A DNA stretch of 32,393 nucleotides from a bacterium (GCA_030524485.1 JAUNGR010000018.1:1-32393); one strand, 5' to 3'. Shown: positions 1-8,873, counted from the first letter of the stretch. The notes: generated by a model not told the origin, from the sequence alone. A program made the numbers and translations.

Positions 1-80
1 GTATGCAAGATTAAGAAAGGAGATAGCACTCCTCCCACCGCCTAAAGGCAATGGGTTTCCGTGCTAAAAATTTTTATGAA
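1..80 (+). promoter_or_regulatory. Structured leader repeat, copy 1, in front of fabF
   Basis: This is one of two nearly identical leaders in the window; the other is inverted at 32259-32337 in front of nagB. They differ by one substitution (position 9) and one T in a T-run. A Shine-Dalgarno-like AAAGGAG lies at 16-22, far from the fabF ATG at 76. Between them is a nested hairpin: TAGCAC 24-29 with GTGCTA 61-66, CCCA 34-37 with TGGG 52-55, GCC 40-42 with GGC 47-49, loop TAAA. In an alternative fold AGGAG (18-22) pairs with CTCCT (29-33), hiding the ribosome site, and its loop can still pair with 62-66 as a pseudoknot. That second topology resembles the crcB fluoride riboswitch. There is no ribosome site next to the ATG. 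A regulatory role is inferred. Confidence 0.7.
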
Positions 81-1311
81 AAGAAGAGTAGTAGTGACCG
101 GTATGGGGGCAGTTACTCCTGTTGGAAATGACGTTGAGACATTTTGGAAGGCATTGAAGGAAAAAAAGGTTGGAATTGGACCTATCACAAAGTTTGATAC
201 CACAGAATATAAGGCGAAATTGGCAGCGGAATTGAAGGATTTTGATGCAAAGCAGTACATGGACGCGAAGGCAGCCAGAAGAATGGAGCCTTTCTCCCAG
301 TATGCGGTGGCAGCAACCAAGATGGCACTGGAGGATGCAGGAATTGATATGGAGAAGGAAGATGCCTTCCGTGTCGGCGTGAGCATTGGTTCCGGAATCG
401 GAAGCCTGCAGGCAGTGGAGAGGGAGCATAAGAAACTCTTGGAAAAGGGACCTTCCCGTGTGAATCCTCTCTTGGTTCCGTTAATGATTAGCAACATGGC
501 AGCTGGAAATGTAGCCATTCAGTTTGGCTTAAAGGGCAAGTGTATCAATGTGGTGACTGCCTGTGCGACAGGAACCCATTCCATCGGTGAGGCCTTCCGT
601 TCGATTCAGTACGGAGAGGCGGATGTGATGGCAGCAGGTGGAACGGAGGCCAGCATCACTCCGATTGGGGTTGCCGGATTTACTGCACTGACCGCATTGT
701 CCGAGAGCACAGACCCACTGCGGGCATCCATTCCGTTTGACAAGGATAGAAATGGTTTTGTGATGGGAGAGGGTGCCGGTGTGGTGATTTTGGAGTCCTT
801 GGAACACGCTCAGGCAAGAAATGCCCATATTTATGCAGAGGTTGTTGGATATGGTGCGACCTGCGACGCTTATCACATCACTTCTCCGGCGGAGGACGGC
901 AGCGGTGCGGCAAGAGCCATGACGGATGCCATCAAGGATGCAGGCATTGAACCAGAACAGATTGACTATGTGAATGCACATGGTACCGGCACACATCACA
1001 ACGATTTGTTTGAGACCAAAGCCATCAAATTGGCTTTGGGAGAGCACGCATATCAAGTGAAAATCAATTCCACAAAGTCCATGATAGGACATTTGCTCGG
1101 AGCAGCAGGCGGTGTGGAGTTTATCACCTGTGTGAAGTCCATTGAGGATGGATTTGTGCACGCAACGGCAGGTCTGGAGCAGGAAGATGAGGGCTGTGAT
1201 TTGAATTATATGAAGGGCGAGGGAGTGGAGATGGAAGTGAATTATGCCATCAGCAACTCTCTGGGCTTTGGCGGTCACAATGGTAGCCTTGTGGTAAAAA
1301 AGTTTGTCTGA
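76..1311 (+). CDS. fabF: Beta-ketoacyl-ACP synthase II (FabF)
   Basis: FabF condenses malonyl-ACP with the growing acyl-ACP in cytosolic type II fatty-acid synthesis. The 411-residue product has the usual family length. It shows the thiolase-fold triad: Cys163 in TACATGTHSIGEA, His302 in NAHGTGTHHND and His339 in STKSMIGHLLGAAGG, with the conserved Lys334. The start at ATG 76 (MKRRVVVTGMG) matches the family. An in-frame GTG at 61 would add five residues but lies inside the hairpin of the leader. No Shine-Dalgarno sequence is adjacent to the ATG, so initiation probably depends on the leader structure. It is the first gene visible in the fab-acc operon; fabH, fabD, fabG and acpP are not in the window and may lie upstream. 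Confidence 0.97.
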   Translation: MKRRVVVTGMGAVTPVGNDVETFWKALKEKKVGIGPITKFDTTEYKAKLAAELKDFDAKQYMDAKAARRMEPFSQYAVAATKMALEDAGIDMEKEDAFRVGVSIGSGIGSLQAVEREHKKLLEKGPSRVNPLLVPLMISNMAAGNVAIQFGLKGKCINVVTACATGTHSIGEAFRSIQYGEADVMAAGGTEASITPIGVAGFTALTALSESTDPLRASIPFDKDRNGFVMGEGAGVVILESLEHAQARNAHIYAEVVGYGATCDAYHITSPAEDGSGAARAMTDAIKDAGIEPEQIDYVNAHGTGTHHNDLFETKAIKLALGEHAYQVKINSTKSMIGHLLGAAGGVEFITCVKSIEDGFVHATAGLEQEDEGCDLNYMKGEGVEMEVNYAISNSLGFGGHNGSLVVKKFV

Positions 1312-1367
1312 TACCAGCGTCAAACAGAGGAAAAGCGTTTGGCAGCAGGAAAGGAATGAGGATAAGA

Positions 1368-1859
1368 ATGGATATTCAAACAGTTTTGACATTGATTCAA
1401 GCAGTTTCGGACTCCAATCTGACGGGATTTGAGTTGGAGGAGGGAAATCTTAGACTGACCTTAAAGAGAGAGAATGGAACAGTTGCTGCAAGCTCTGTTT
1501 TGAACTCTGGCACAGAAAAGAGAGAGAAAAAGAATGAGGTTGTGAAGGAGGAGCAGCCGCAGGCAGCACCGAGTGTGGAGCAGGCGGAAGCACCCAAGGC
1601 CTCAGAAACGGTTTCGATTGCTTCGGATAAGGTTGTGGTTTCCCCTCTGGTTGGAATCTTTTACTCCTCCCCCTCTCCGGATGCTCCGCCTTTTGTGAAG
1701 GTAGGAGATACGGTAAAGAAGGGACAGGTAATTGGCATCATTGAAGCGATGAAGCTGATGAATGAGATTGAGAGTGAATACGACGGCGTGGTGGAAGCGA
1801 TTTTGGTGGAGAACGAGGATGTGGTGGAGTACGGACAGCCACTGTTTCGGATTCACTAA
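1368..1859 (+). CDS. accB: Biotin carboxyl carrier protein of acetyl-CoA carboxylase
   Basis: AccB carries the biotin that shuttles carboxyl groups from AccC to the carboxyltransferase in malonyl-CoA synthesis. The N-terminal half (residues 1-80) is the usual helical start plus a flexible Ala/Pro/Glu linker. The C-terminal half (about 85-163) is the biotinyl domain, with the biotin-acceptor Lys129 in the EAMKLMNEI motif. ATG 1368 ([10 protein letters not shown]) is preferred over ATG 1356 because the latter has its AAAGGA directly abutting the codon, while 1368 has GAGG about seven bases upstream. It lies 56 nt after fabF and 26 nt before fabZ in the same operon. Confidence 0.95.
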   Translation: MDIQTVLTLIQAVSDSNLTGFELEEGNLRLTLKRENGTVAASSVLNSGTEKREKKNEVVKEEQPQAAPSVEQAEAPKASETVSIASDKVVVSPLVGIFYSSPSPDAPPFVKVGDTVKKGQVIGIIEAMKLMNEIESEYDGVVEAILVENEDVVEYGQPLFRIH

Positions 1860-1885
1860 AAAAGAGCAGAAAGGACGGAAGAGCT

Positions 1886-2308
1886 ATGTTAGGAATTAAG
1901 GAAATTCAGGAGATTATCCCGCATCGTCATCCTTTTTTGCTGGTGGACTGTATTGAGGAGCTGGAACCAGGGGTGCGTGCGGTAGGTTATAAGTCGGTGA
2001 GTTACAACGAGCCTTTTTTTGCGGGACATTTTCCGCAGGAGCCGGTGATGCCGGGGGTTTTGATTGTGGAAGCTCTGGCCCAGACGGGAGCGGTGGCCAT
2101 TCTTAGCTGTGAGGCGAACAAGGGAAAAATTGCTTATTTTGGTGCCATTAACAATGCAAAGTTCAAGAAAAAGGTGATTCCGGGAGACAGACTGCGTTTG
2201 GAATGTGAAATTATCAAACAGAAAGGCCCAGTTGGTGTGGGAAAAGCGACTGCAACGGTGGATGGAAAGGTTGCGGTCAGTGCGGAATTGACATTTATGA
2301 TTGGATAG
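1886..2308 (+). CDS. fabZ: 3-hydroxyacyl-ACP dehydratase FabZ
   Basis: FabZ removes water from 3-hydroxyacyl-ACP to give trans-2-enoyl-ACP. The 140-residue hot-dog-fold protein contains the family motif with catalytic His48 in [11 protein letters not shown] and Glu62 in VEALAQ. The start has a good ribosome site (AAAGGACGGAAG). It sits between accB and accC, the order standard for Clostridia and streptococci. No fabA/fabM-type isomerase is visible here, so the origin of any unsaturated fatty acids cannot be read from this window. Confidence 0.96.
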   Translation: MLGIKEIQEIIPHRHPFLLVDCIEELEPGVRAVGYKSVSYNEPFFAGHFPQEPVMPGVLIVEALAQTGAVAILSCEANKGKIAYFGAINNAKFKKKVIPGDRLRLECEIIKQKGPVGVGKATATVDGKVAVSAELTFMIG

Positions 2309-2320
2309 GAGAACGTGGCG

Positions 2321-3664
2321 ATGTTTCATAAAATACTGATTGCCAACAGAGGCGAGATTGCGGTACGGATCATCCGTGCCTGTAGGGAAATGGGAATCAA
2401 GACGGTTGCTGTGTACTCGGAGGCGGATAGGGAGGCTCTGCACACCTTACTGGCCGATGAGGCAATCTGTATCGGGCCGGCTTCTTCTTTGGAGAGTTAT
2501 CTGAACATGGAGAGAATCTTGAGTGCAACGGTTGCGATGAAGGCAGATGCCATTCATCCAGGCTTTGGTTTTCTCTCCGAAAATGCCAGATTTGCAGAAT
2601 TATGTCAAAAATGCCACATTGCCTTTATCGGGCCGTCTGCACAGATCATTCATAAGATGGGAAATAAGTCCGAGGCGAGAAAAACGATGATGGAGGCCAA
2701 TGTTCCTGTGGTTCCGGGAAGCCGTGAACCCGTGTATACGGTGGAAGAGGCCGAGAAGATGGCCGAGGAGATTGGCTATCCGGTGATGATTAAGGCATCT
2801 TCTGGCGGAGGTGGCAAGGGAATGCGTATTTCTCGAAGCAGCGAGGACTTTGCGGCCAATTTCCAAAATGCACAGATGGAGTCTATCAATGGATTTTCGG
2901 ACGATACCATGTACATTGAGAAGTATATTGAGCAACCTCGCCACATTGAATTTCAGATTTTAGCGGACAAATACGGAAATGTGCTGCATCTGGGAGAGCG
3001 TGACTGCTCCATTCAGAGACGGCATCAGAAGGTGATGGAGGAGTCTCCATCCGCTGCGATTTCGCCAGAGTTGCGTAAGCAGATGGGAGAGATGGCCGTT
3101 CGGGCTGCAAAAGCCGTGAATTATGAGAATGCTGGAACCATCGAATTTTTGTTGGACAAAAATAAACAGTTTTATTTTATGGAAATGAACACCCGAATTC
3201 AGGTGGAGCATCCAGTCACAGAGATGGTGACAGGCATTGATTTGATTCAAGAGCAGATTCGGATTGCGGCGGGGGAGAAACTTTCTCTGCGTCAGGAGGA
3301 CATTCACATCAATGGCCATGCGATTGAGTGTAGAATCAATGCCGAGAATCCTTCCAAGCACTTTATGCCCTGTCCAGGACTTATCACCAATGTACATGTG
3401 CCAGGAGGAAATGGCGTGCGAATTGATACGGCAATCTATAACAACTACCGAGTGCCGCCCAACTACGATTCGATGCTTTTAAAGTTGATTGTGCATGGCA
3501 ATGACAGAGCGAGTGCGATTGAGAAGATGAGAAGTGCTTTGGGAGAGCTGATTATTGAGGGCATAGAGACCAATCTGGACTTTGAGTATGAGATCATCAA
3601 CAACGAAGATTTCCAGAAGGGAAACATTGATACGGATTTCATTCCCAAGCATTTTAATGTATAA
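2321..3664 (+). CDS. accC: Acetyl-CoA carboxylase, biotin carboxylase subunit
   Basis: AccC carboxylates the biotin on AccB using ATP and bicarbonate. The 447-residue product has the standard length and all domains: N-terminal preATP-grasp (KILIANRGEIAVRIIRA), ATP-grasp with the glycine-rich loop KASSGGGGKGMR near residue 160, the metal and bicarbonate site around FMEMNTRIQVEHPVTE, and the C-terminal biotin-carboxylase domain. Start ATG 2321 (MFHKILIANRG) is chosen because AGGAG at 2307-2311 is well spaced from it, whereas the in-frame GTG at 2315 is too close. Only 12 nt separate it from fabZ, suggesting translational coupling. Confidence 0.97.
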   Translation: MFHKILIANRGEIAVRIIRACREMGIKTVAVYSEADREALHTLLADEAICIGPASSLESYLNMERILSATVAMKADAIHPGFGFLSENARFAELCQKCHIAFIGPSAQIIHKMGNKSEARKTMMEANVPVVPGSREPVYTVEEAEKMAEEIGYPVMIKASSGGGGKGMRISRSSEDFAANFQNAQMESINGFSDDTMYIEKYIEQPRHIEFQILADKYGNVLHLGERDCSIQRRHQKVMEESPSAAISPELRKQMGEMAVRAAKAVNYENAGTIEFLLDKNKQFYFMEMNTRIQVEHPVTEMVTGIDLIQEQIRIAAGEKLSLRQEDIHINGHAIECRINAENPSKHFMPCPGLITNVHVPGGNGVRIDTAIYNNYRVPPNYDSMLLKLIVHGNDRASAIEKMRSALGELIIEGIETNLDFEYEIINNEDFQKGNIDTDFIPKHFNV

Positions 3665-3774
3665 AACAGAGGAAGGCTTGCGAGAGCACTTTGTGTGGCC
3701 GAATCTGGCATCATAAATCATAATAAAAAAAGAGACTGCGAATAAGAAAGAGCATTGGAAGGGAGAATCGGACT

Positions 3775-5556
3775 ATGCTTCGGGATATGTTTAAGAAAAC
3801 GTACACAAGATTAGACAGCAAATATAGAAGTGATAGAAGTGCGGATGGGCAGGAAGAGCCGAATATTCCGGAAGGCTTGTGGCGTAAGTGCAACAAGTGT
3901 GGCCGTCCGATTTATACGGAAGATGTCATAGAAAATTTTTATGTTTGTCCAAAGTGCAAGGGATATTTTCGGGTTCATGCCTACCGCCGTTTTGAGATGA
4001 TTGCAGATACGGATTCTTTTGAGGAGTGGGATAAGGAGATGGACTTCGTCAATCCCTTAGACTTTGCAGGATATGAGAAGAAGTTTCAGGCAGTCAAGGA
4101 AAAAACGAACTTGAACGAAGCCATTGTGACAGGCAAGGTTTTGATTGAGGGAGAGGCAGCGGTGATGGGAGTCTGTGATTCCCGCTTCTTTATGAGTAGT
4201 ATGGGCTATAACGTCGGGGAGAAGATTACCAGAGCGGTGGAGAGAGCGACCGAGGAGAGGCTTCCGGTGATTCTATACTGCTGTTCGGGTGGTGCTAGAA
4301 TGCAGGAAGGTCTGGTTTCTCTGATGCAGATGGCAAAAACTTCAGCTGCTCTAAAGAGGCATCAGGATGCAGGGCTTTTGTATGTGACGGTGCTGACTGA
4401 CCCGACAACAGGCGGTGTGACAGCGAGTTTTGCGATGTTGGGAGACTTGATTCTGGCAGAACCTGGAGCCTTGATTGGTTTTGCAGGGCCGAGAGTCATT
4501 GAGCAGACCATAGGACAAAAGCTGCCAGAAGGCTTCCAGAGAGCGGAGTTTTTGCTGGAGCATGGTTTTGTGGACTGCATTGTGGAACGGAAGGAGCAGA
4601 AGGCTTTTCTGGCTAAGATTTTAAGGATGCACAGGGCAAGCACAAAGGCACAGGGCATACGGAATCTGTTTGAGAGCGAGATGGCAAAAGCAGCCGAGCT
4701 GCAGATGCAGGAAGAAAATCCAAAGGAGAGCAAACAGGGGGAGGAAAGCAAGGAGAGCAAGCGTGACGGTGGCAAAAAGACGGCATGGGATACGGTGCTG
4801 CTTTCCAGAAAGGCAAGTCGTCCGCCAGCCTCTTCTTATATTCAAGCTTTGTTTACGGATTTTATTGAGTGTCACGGAGACCGTCTCTATCGGGATGACG
4901 GAGCGATTGTGGGAGGCATTGCCCTCTTTCATGGCTGTCCAGTCACGGTGATTGCTCAGGAAAAGGGAAAAAATACGAAGGATAATATTAAGTGCAATTT
5001 TGGAATGCCGTCGCCGGAAGGGTATCGAAAGGCTTTACGTCTGATGAAGCAGGCGGAAAAATTTAATAGACCGGTCATTTGCTTGGTGGACACCCCCGGA
5101 GCTTTCTGTGGCATGGAAGCGGAGGAGAGAGGACAGGGCGAGGCGATAGCCCGCAACCTGTTTGAGATGTCCTCTTTGAAGGTTCCGGTGTTGACTCTTG
5201 TGATTGGAGAGGGCGGCAGCGGAGGTGCATTGGCTTTGGCTGTTTCCAATGAGGTTTGGATGATGGAAAATGCCGTGTACTCAATTTTATCGCCGGAGGG
5301 CTTTGCCAGCATTTTATGGAAGGACAGCAAGAAGGCAGCGGAGGCCGCTAGGGTGATGAAAATGACCTCAAGAGACCTTCTGGAAATGGGATTGATTGAG
5401 AAAGTGATTGCAGAGCCAGAACCGGTGGAGATGAAAAATCTGCCGGAGATCGCAAAAGAGATAGAGAACTCGGTGCAGGAATTTTTGGAGAAGTACGGCA
5501 GAATGTCTGAGGCGGAAGTGGTGGAGCACAGATATCGCAGATTTCGGAGGATGTGA
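3775..5556 (+). CDS. accDA: Acetyl-CoA carboxylase carboxyltransferase, fused beta-alpha subunits (AccD-AccA)
   Basis: This single 593-residue polypeptide carries both carboxyltransferase halves, which are separate proteins in most bacteria. Residues 1 to about 285 are AccD, with the four-cysteine zinc ribbon (Cys39, Cys42, Cys58, Cys61) and the [10 protein letters not shown] motif. Residues about 290-340 are a charged Glu/Lys/Ser linker ([20 protein letters not shown]). Residues about 341-593 are AccA, with [35 protein letters not shown] and [11 protein letters not shown]. The AccA part lacks most of the N-terminal helical region of free AccA. A good GGAAGGGAG site precedes ATG 3775. The reading frame is continuous across the junction, so this is a real fusion. 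Its stop overlaps the start of the FabK-like gene. Confidence 0.95.
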   Translation: MLRDMFKKTYTRLDSKYRSDRSADGQEEPNIPEGLWRKCNKCGRPIYTEDVIENFYVCPKCKGYFRVHAYRRFEMIADTDSFEEWDKEMDFVNPLDFAGYEKKFQAVKEKTNLNEAIVTGKVLIEGEAAVMGVCDSRFFMSSMGYNVGEKITRAVERATEERLPVILYCCSGGARMQEGLVSLMQMAKTSAALKRHQDAGLLYVTVLTDPTTGGVTASFAMLGDLILAEPGALIGFAGPRVIEQTIGQKLPEGFQRAEFLLEHGFVDCIVERKEQKAFLAKILRMHRASTKAQGIRNLFESEMAKAAELQMQEENPKESKQGEESKESKRDGGKKTAWDTVLLSRKASRPPASSYIQALFTDFIECHGDRLYRDDGAIVGGIALFHGCPVTVIAQEKGKNTKDNIKCNFGMPSPEGYRKALRLMKQAEKFNRPVICLVDTPGAFCGMEAEERGQGEAIARNLFEMSSLKVPVLTLVIGEGGSGGALALAVSNEVWMMENAVYSILSPEGFASILWKDSKKAAEAARVMKMTSRDLLEMGLIEKVIAEPEPVEMKNLPEIAKEIENSVQEFLEKYGRMSEAEVVEHRYRRFRRM

Positions 5557-6662
5557 TGAGTGGTTTGATTCTGGGGGCAGAATTTCCTGTCATTCAGGGA
5601 GGGATGGGAGTGGGTATAAGCCTCTCCTCTCTGGCAGGACATGTGGCAAAAGAGGGGGGAGTCGGAATCATTTCGACAGCCCAGATCGGATTTCGGGAGC
5701 CAGATTTTTATGAACAGCCCCTGAAGGCCAATCTGCGTGCCATTGGGAAAGAGTTGGCAAGAGCAAGAGAGCTTGCAAACGGCGGCATGTTGGGGTTTAA
5801 TATTATGGTTGCGACCAAGAATTACAAGGAATATGTTAAGGAAGCGGTACGTTGTGGTACAGATGTCATCATCTCCGGTGCAGGGCTGCCGGTGAGTCTG
5901 CCGGAGTATGTGAGAGAGGCTGAGACTGAGATGCAGCTAGTAGAAAGACATACCTTGCTGGCTCCGATTGTGTCCTCGGAGAAATCAGCCTCCGTGATTT
6001 GCAAGTTGTGGGACAGAAAATATAAGACAGTTCCAGATTTTGTGGTGATAGAGGGACCTTTGGCAGGAGGTCATCTGGGTTTTTCTTTGGAGACGCTGCA
6101 TGAGCTTGGAGCAGATACCGACAATGTGCCTAAGAGTTTTCAGGCAGACATGTATGAGAGAGAAATCCGTAACATTTGTACACTAGTGAGAGATTATGCA
6201 AAGAAGTATCAAAAGGAGATACCAGTCATTTTGGCAGGTGGCATCTACGACAGAGCGGACGTGCTGCACGCACGCACATTAGGAGTGGATGGGGTGCAGG
6301 TGGCCACTCGTTTTGTGACCACAGAGGAGTGTGATGCACCTCAGAGCTATAAAGATGCTTATATTCGAGCAAAAAAAGAGGACATTGTTATTACCAAGAG
6401 TCCAGTGGGAATGCCAGGAAGAGCGATTCGGAATGCATTTTTGGAGCAGGTACAGAGAGAGGGAAGAATCGCCATAGAGCATTGCTATCAGTGTCTGGAG
6501 AAGTGTGACAGGGCTTCGATTCCGTATTGCATCACCAAGGCCTTGGTGAATGCCGCAAATGGGGATTTGGAACATGCACTGTTGTTTTGCGGAAGCAATG
6601 CCTACCGTGCAGAGAAAATGGAGACGGTGGCAGAGGTTATGGCGGATTTGAGAGTAAACTGA
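5556..6662 (+). CDS. fabK: FabK-like enoyl-ACP reductase / nitronate monooxygenase-family flavoprotein
   Basis: The product belongs to the FMN-dependent nitronate monooxygenase/FabK TIM-barrel family: N-terminal FPVIQGGMGVGIS, GFNIMVATKNYKEYV, then GPLAGGHLGFS and ILAGGIYDRADV with GVDGVQVATRFVTTEECDA. In a fatty-acid operon that shows no fabI, enoyl-ACP reduction is the likely job, but nitronate oxidation cannot be excluded. At 368 residues it is longer than pneumococcal FabK (about 324). The extra C-terminus has a cysteine cluster (HCYQCLEKCDRASIPYC) that could bind metal. The ATG at 5556 shares its A with the accDA stop (TGATG), with GGAGG at 5546-5550, so the two genes are translationally coupled. 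An in-frame GTG at 5553 is less likely. Confidence 0.83.
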   Translation: MSGLILGAEFPVIQGGMGVGISLSSLAGHVAKEGGVGIISTAQIGFREPDFYEQPLKANLRAIGKELARARELANGGMLGFNIMVATKNYKEYVKEAVRCGTDVIISGAGLPVSLPEYVREAETEMQLVERHTLLAPIVSSEKSASVICKLWDRKYKTVPDFVVIEGPLAGGHLGFSLETLHELGADTDNVPKSFQADMYEREIRNICTLVRDYAKKYQKEIPVILAGGIYDRADVLHARTLGVDGVQVATRFVTTEECDAPQSYKDAYIRAKKEDIVITKSPVGMPGRAIRNAFLEQVQREGRIAIEHCYQCLEKCDRASIPYCITKALVNAANGDLEHALLFCGSNAYRAEKMETVAEVMADLRVN

Positions 6663-6730
6663 CTTCATTTTGAACATACAATATTATATTAACAGTGACT
6701 TGTTTTAGATGATAGCCGTAAGAAAAAAGG

Positions 6731-6770
6731 AATAAGCGAAGACCAAAATCAGGAATTCGCTTATTTTTTT
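6731..6770 (+). terminator. Intrinsic terminator of the fab-acc operon
   Basis: A 10-bp perfect stem AATAAGCGAA / TTCGCTTATT with a 15-nt loop is followed by a run of T. It lies 70 nt after the fabK-like stop and immediately before the marR promoter, and so closes the fatty-acid operon. Confidence 0.9.
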
Positions 6771-6771
6771 G

Positions 6772-6802
6772 TTGACAAAGAATAGTTCTATATAGTACTA
6801 TT
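6772..6802 (+). promoter_or_regulatory. marR-MATE promoter with MarR operator palindrome
   Basis: The -35 box TTGACA is at 6772-6777 and a -10 candidate TACTAT at 6796-6801 (spacing 18). Positions 6781-6802 (AATAGTTCTA then TATAGTACTATT) form an imperfect palindrome matching its reverse complement at 20 of 22 positions. It fills the spacer and covers the -10 box, where a repressor would block RNA polymerase. The obvious candidate is the MarR protein encoded 33 nt downstream, which implies autoregulation together with the efflux gene. The repressor assignment is inferred. Confidence 0.75.
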
Positions 6803-6834
6803 CGATATAGGACAATAAAAAAGGAGGGGAAGGT

Positions 6835-7305
6835 ATGGATGAGCAGCCTGTACCCATTGGAATTCGAATCGCTCAGATAAAATTGCTTCAGGGACGAATT
6901 TTTGAGGCGTTGTTGAAGGAGCATCTAAAAAGAGAGCTGAATGCTTCGCAGGTGAATATTTTGTTTCAGCTGTGGGAGGAGGACAATATCAGCATTCGAG
7001 AGTTGAGCGAGAGAAGCAAGTTGGCAAAGACCACTCTTACGAGTATGCTAGACCGACTGGAGCAGGCCGGATGGGTAAAAAGGGAGAATAATCCGACAAA
7101 CAGAAGAGAGGTTCGCATTCTCCTATCAGATGGGGCATTTCAGGCAGAGAAAGAGTGTTATGAGGCCTTTTGGAGGATGCAGGCTATCAATTTTAAGGGC
7201 TTTCAGGAAGAGGAAAAAGCGAAACTTAATGTCTTATTGGAGCGTTTGTACCAAAATCTGGCAGAGTATGAGAAGCAGGAGCTACAGGGTAAGACAAAAG
7301 CTTAA
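6835..7305 (+). CDS. MarR-family transcriptional regulator of the adjacent efflux pump
   Basis: This 156-residue protein has the MarR winged-helix layout: N-terminal dimerisation helices, helix-turn-helix around residues 55-85 (SIRELSERSKLAKTTLTSML), wing with NPTNRREVRILLS, and C-terminal dimer helices. MarR proteins usually repress their own operon and release DNA on binding a phenolic or hydrophobic ligand. The start ATG 6835 follows a strong AAGGAGGGG site. The gene lies directly before a MATE exporter on the same strand, and its promoter contains a dyad that fits a MarR dimer. The inducing compound cannot be deduced. Confidence 0.9.
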   Translation: MDEQPVPIGIRIAQIKLLQGRIFEALLKEHLKRELNASQVNILFQLWEEDNISIRELSERSKLAKTTLTSMLDRLEQAGWVKRENNPTNRREVRILLSDGAFQAEKECYEAFWRMQAINFKGFQEEEKAKLNVLLERLYQNLAEYEKQELQGKTKA

Positions 7306-7398
7306 AAATGAGAGCCTGTGCGAGAGCACGAAGGAACAGAATGGGTAAAGCAAGTAAAGTAAGAAAAGAACAACAAGGAGAAGGATAAGGAGAAAACG

Positions 7399-8772
7399 AT
7401 GAGTCAGAGCAAAGATGAGAGATTGGGAAGTGAACCGATTCCCAAACTTATGATAAGTTTAGCGATTCCGTCGGTGATAGCACAGTTGATAAATGTGTTG
7501 TATAACATTGTAGACCGTATGTATATCGGACATATTGCAGAGATAGGAGATGTCGCCTTGACAGGTGTGGGATTGACCTTTCCTATTATTATGTTGATTT
7601 CTGCCTTCAGTGCCTTTGCCGGAGCCGGTGGTGCACCTTTGGCATCCATCCAACTCGGAAGGGGCAATAAGGAGAAGGCGGAGCAGATTTTGGGAAACAG
7701 TGTCAGTATGCTACTGTTTTTTGCGGTTGTGCTAACTGCTTTTTTTATGGTATTTAAGAGACCGCTGCTGTATATGTTTGGAGCGAGTGATAATACGATT
7801 GTGTATGCAGAGCAGTATATCACGATTTATCTGGTGGGAACGATTTTTGTGCAGATAGCCTTGGGTTTAAATATGTTTATCAGCTCTCAAGGACAGGCAA
7901 AGATAGCGATGCTGTCGGTTTTAATTGGAGCGATTATCAATATTGTACTGGACCCGATTTTTATTTTCCTGTTTGGAATGGGAGTACGGGGAGCGGCGTT
8001 GGCGACCATTCTGTCCCAGATGGTCAGTGCGATTTGGGTGCTTCGCTTTTTGCTTTCCTCCAAATCGGCATTTCAGATTAAGAAAAAGAATTTAAAGGTC
8101 AGTATGCCACTGTTGATGAACATTGCCGCTTTGGGTATCTCTCCTTTTATCATGCAGGCGACAGAGAGTGCCATTAACATCGTGTTGAACAGTGGTTTGC
8201 AGAAGTATGGCGGAGACTTGTATGTTGGTTCTATGACGATTTTACAGAGTGTGATGCAGTTGATAGTCATTCCGATTCAGGGCTTTACGCAGGGCGTACA
8301 GCCGATTATCAGCTATAATTTCGGAGCAGGGCAGTTTGACCGCGTGACCAAAACCTACAAAATTACCATGGCGATTACCTTTGCGATTGCCACCATCGCT
8401 TGTATTTTAACCACCCAATTTCCGGCTGTGTTTGCCAGTATCTTCACCAACAAAGAGGAGTTGATTCTTTTGGTGAGTCAGGTGATGCCTATTTTTATGG
8501 CGGGAATTTGGATTTTTGGAATTCAGATGGGCTGTCAGACCACTTTCCTAGGCTTGGGACAGGCAAAAATCTCCCTGTTTATTGCACTGCTCAGAAAGGT
8601 AATTCTTTTGATTCCGTTAGCCATCATTCTTCCGGCGGTGACTAACAATGTAATGGGAATCTACTATGCGGAGCCAATCTCGGATATTGTGGCAGCGACC
8701 ACGGCTTTTATCTTGTTTATGATATTCCGCAAGAAGATACTGTCGAAGGAAAGTCTGGAGAAATTCGGCTGA
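7399..8772 (+). CDS. MATE-family multidrug efflux transporter (first copy)
   Basis: This 457-residue integral membrane protein has about 12 hydrophobic segments and the two-fold MATE layout. Typical blocks are PSVIAQLINVLYNIVDRMYI near the start, GLNMFISSQGQAKIAMLSVL mid N-half, and PIQGFTQGVQPIISYNFGA in the C-half. It resembles the MepA/NorM branch, which exports cationic drugs against Na+ or H+. It is 93 nt downstream of the MarR gene with its own AAGGAG site, forming a two-gene operon that ends at the hairpin 8818-8873. It is only distantly similar to the second MATE protein at 9663, so it is not a recent duplicate. Confidence 0.93.
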   Translation: MSQSKDERLGSEPIPKLMISLAIPSVIAQLINVLYNIVDRMYIGHIAEIGDVALTGVGLTFPIIMLISAFSAFAGAGGAPLASIQLGRGNKEKAEQILGNSVSMLLFFAVVLTAFFMVFKRPLLYMFGASDNTIVYAEQYITIYLVGTIFVQIALGLNMFISSQGQAKIAMLSVLIGAIINIVLDPIFIFLFGMGVRGAALATILSQMVSAIWVLRFLLSSKSAFQIKKKNLKVSMPLLMNIAALGISPFIMQATESAINIVLNSGLQKYGGDLYVGSMTILQSVMQLIVIPIQGFTQGVQPIISYNFGAGQFDRVTKTYKITMAITFAIATIACILTTQFPAVFASIFTNKEELILLVSQVMPIFMAGIWIFGIQMGCQTTFLGLGQAKISLFIALLRKVILLIPLAIILPAVTNNVMGIYYAEPISDIVAATTAFILFMIFRKKILSKESLEKFG

Positions 8773-8817
8773 TGGGTTCGGCTTGGAGAAGTTAGGACGG
8801 AATGATATGACATGTTT

Positions 8818-8873
8818 GGAGTGCCTGCATCATAGGTTTAGAGCAAGAATGCCTATGATGCGGGTGCTTTTTT
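8818..8873 (+). terminator. Strong hairpin plus U-tract abutting the spmA start
   Basis: A 19-bp stem with several G-U pairs joins 8818-8836 to 8852-8870, followed by a run of T that ends exactly at the spmA ATG (8874). It has every feature of an intrinsic terminator for the marR-MATE operon. The only Shine-Dalgarno-like bases before spmA (GGAG, 8818-8821) form the base of the stem. It may therefore also shape spmA translation, in an arrangement like the fabF and nagB leaders. Confidence 0.8.

Noticed and set aside
529-1392. Minus-strand open frame opposite fabF
   Set aside because: Same reasoning: cysteine- and histidine-rich shadow of a highly conserved gene.
5556-6662. Plain nitronate monooxygenase unrelated to lipid synthesis
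   Set aside because: The fold is shared, but position and translational coupling at the end of a fab-acc operon lacking fabI make an enoyl-ACP reductase role more likely. It was kept as an alternative, not as the main call.
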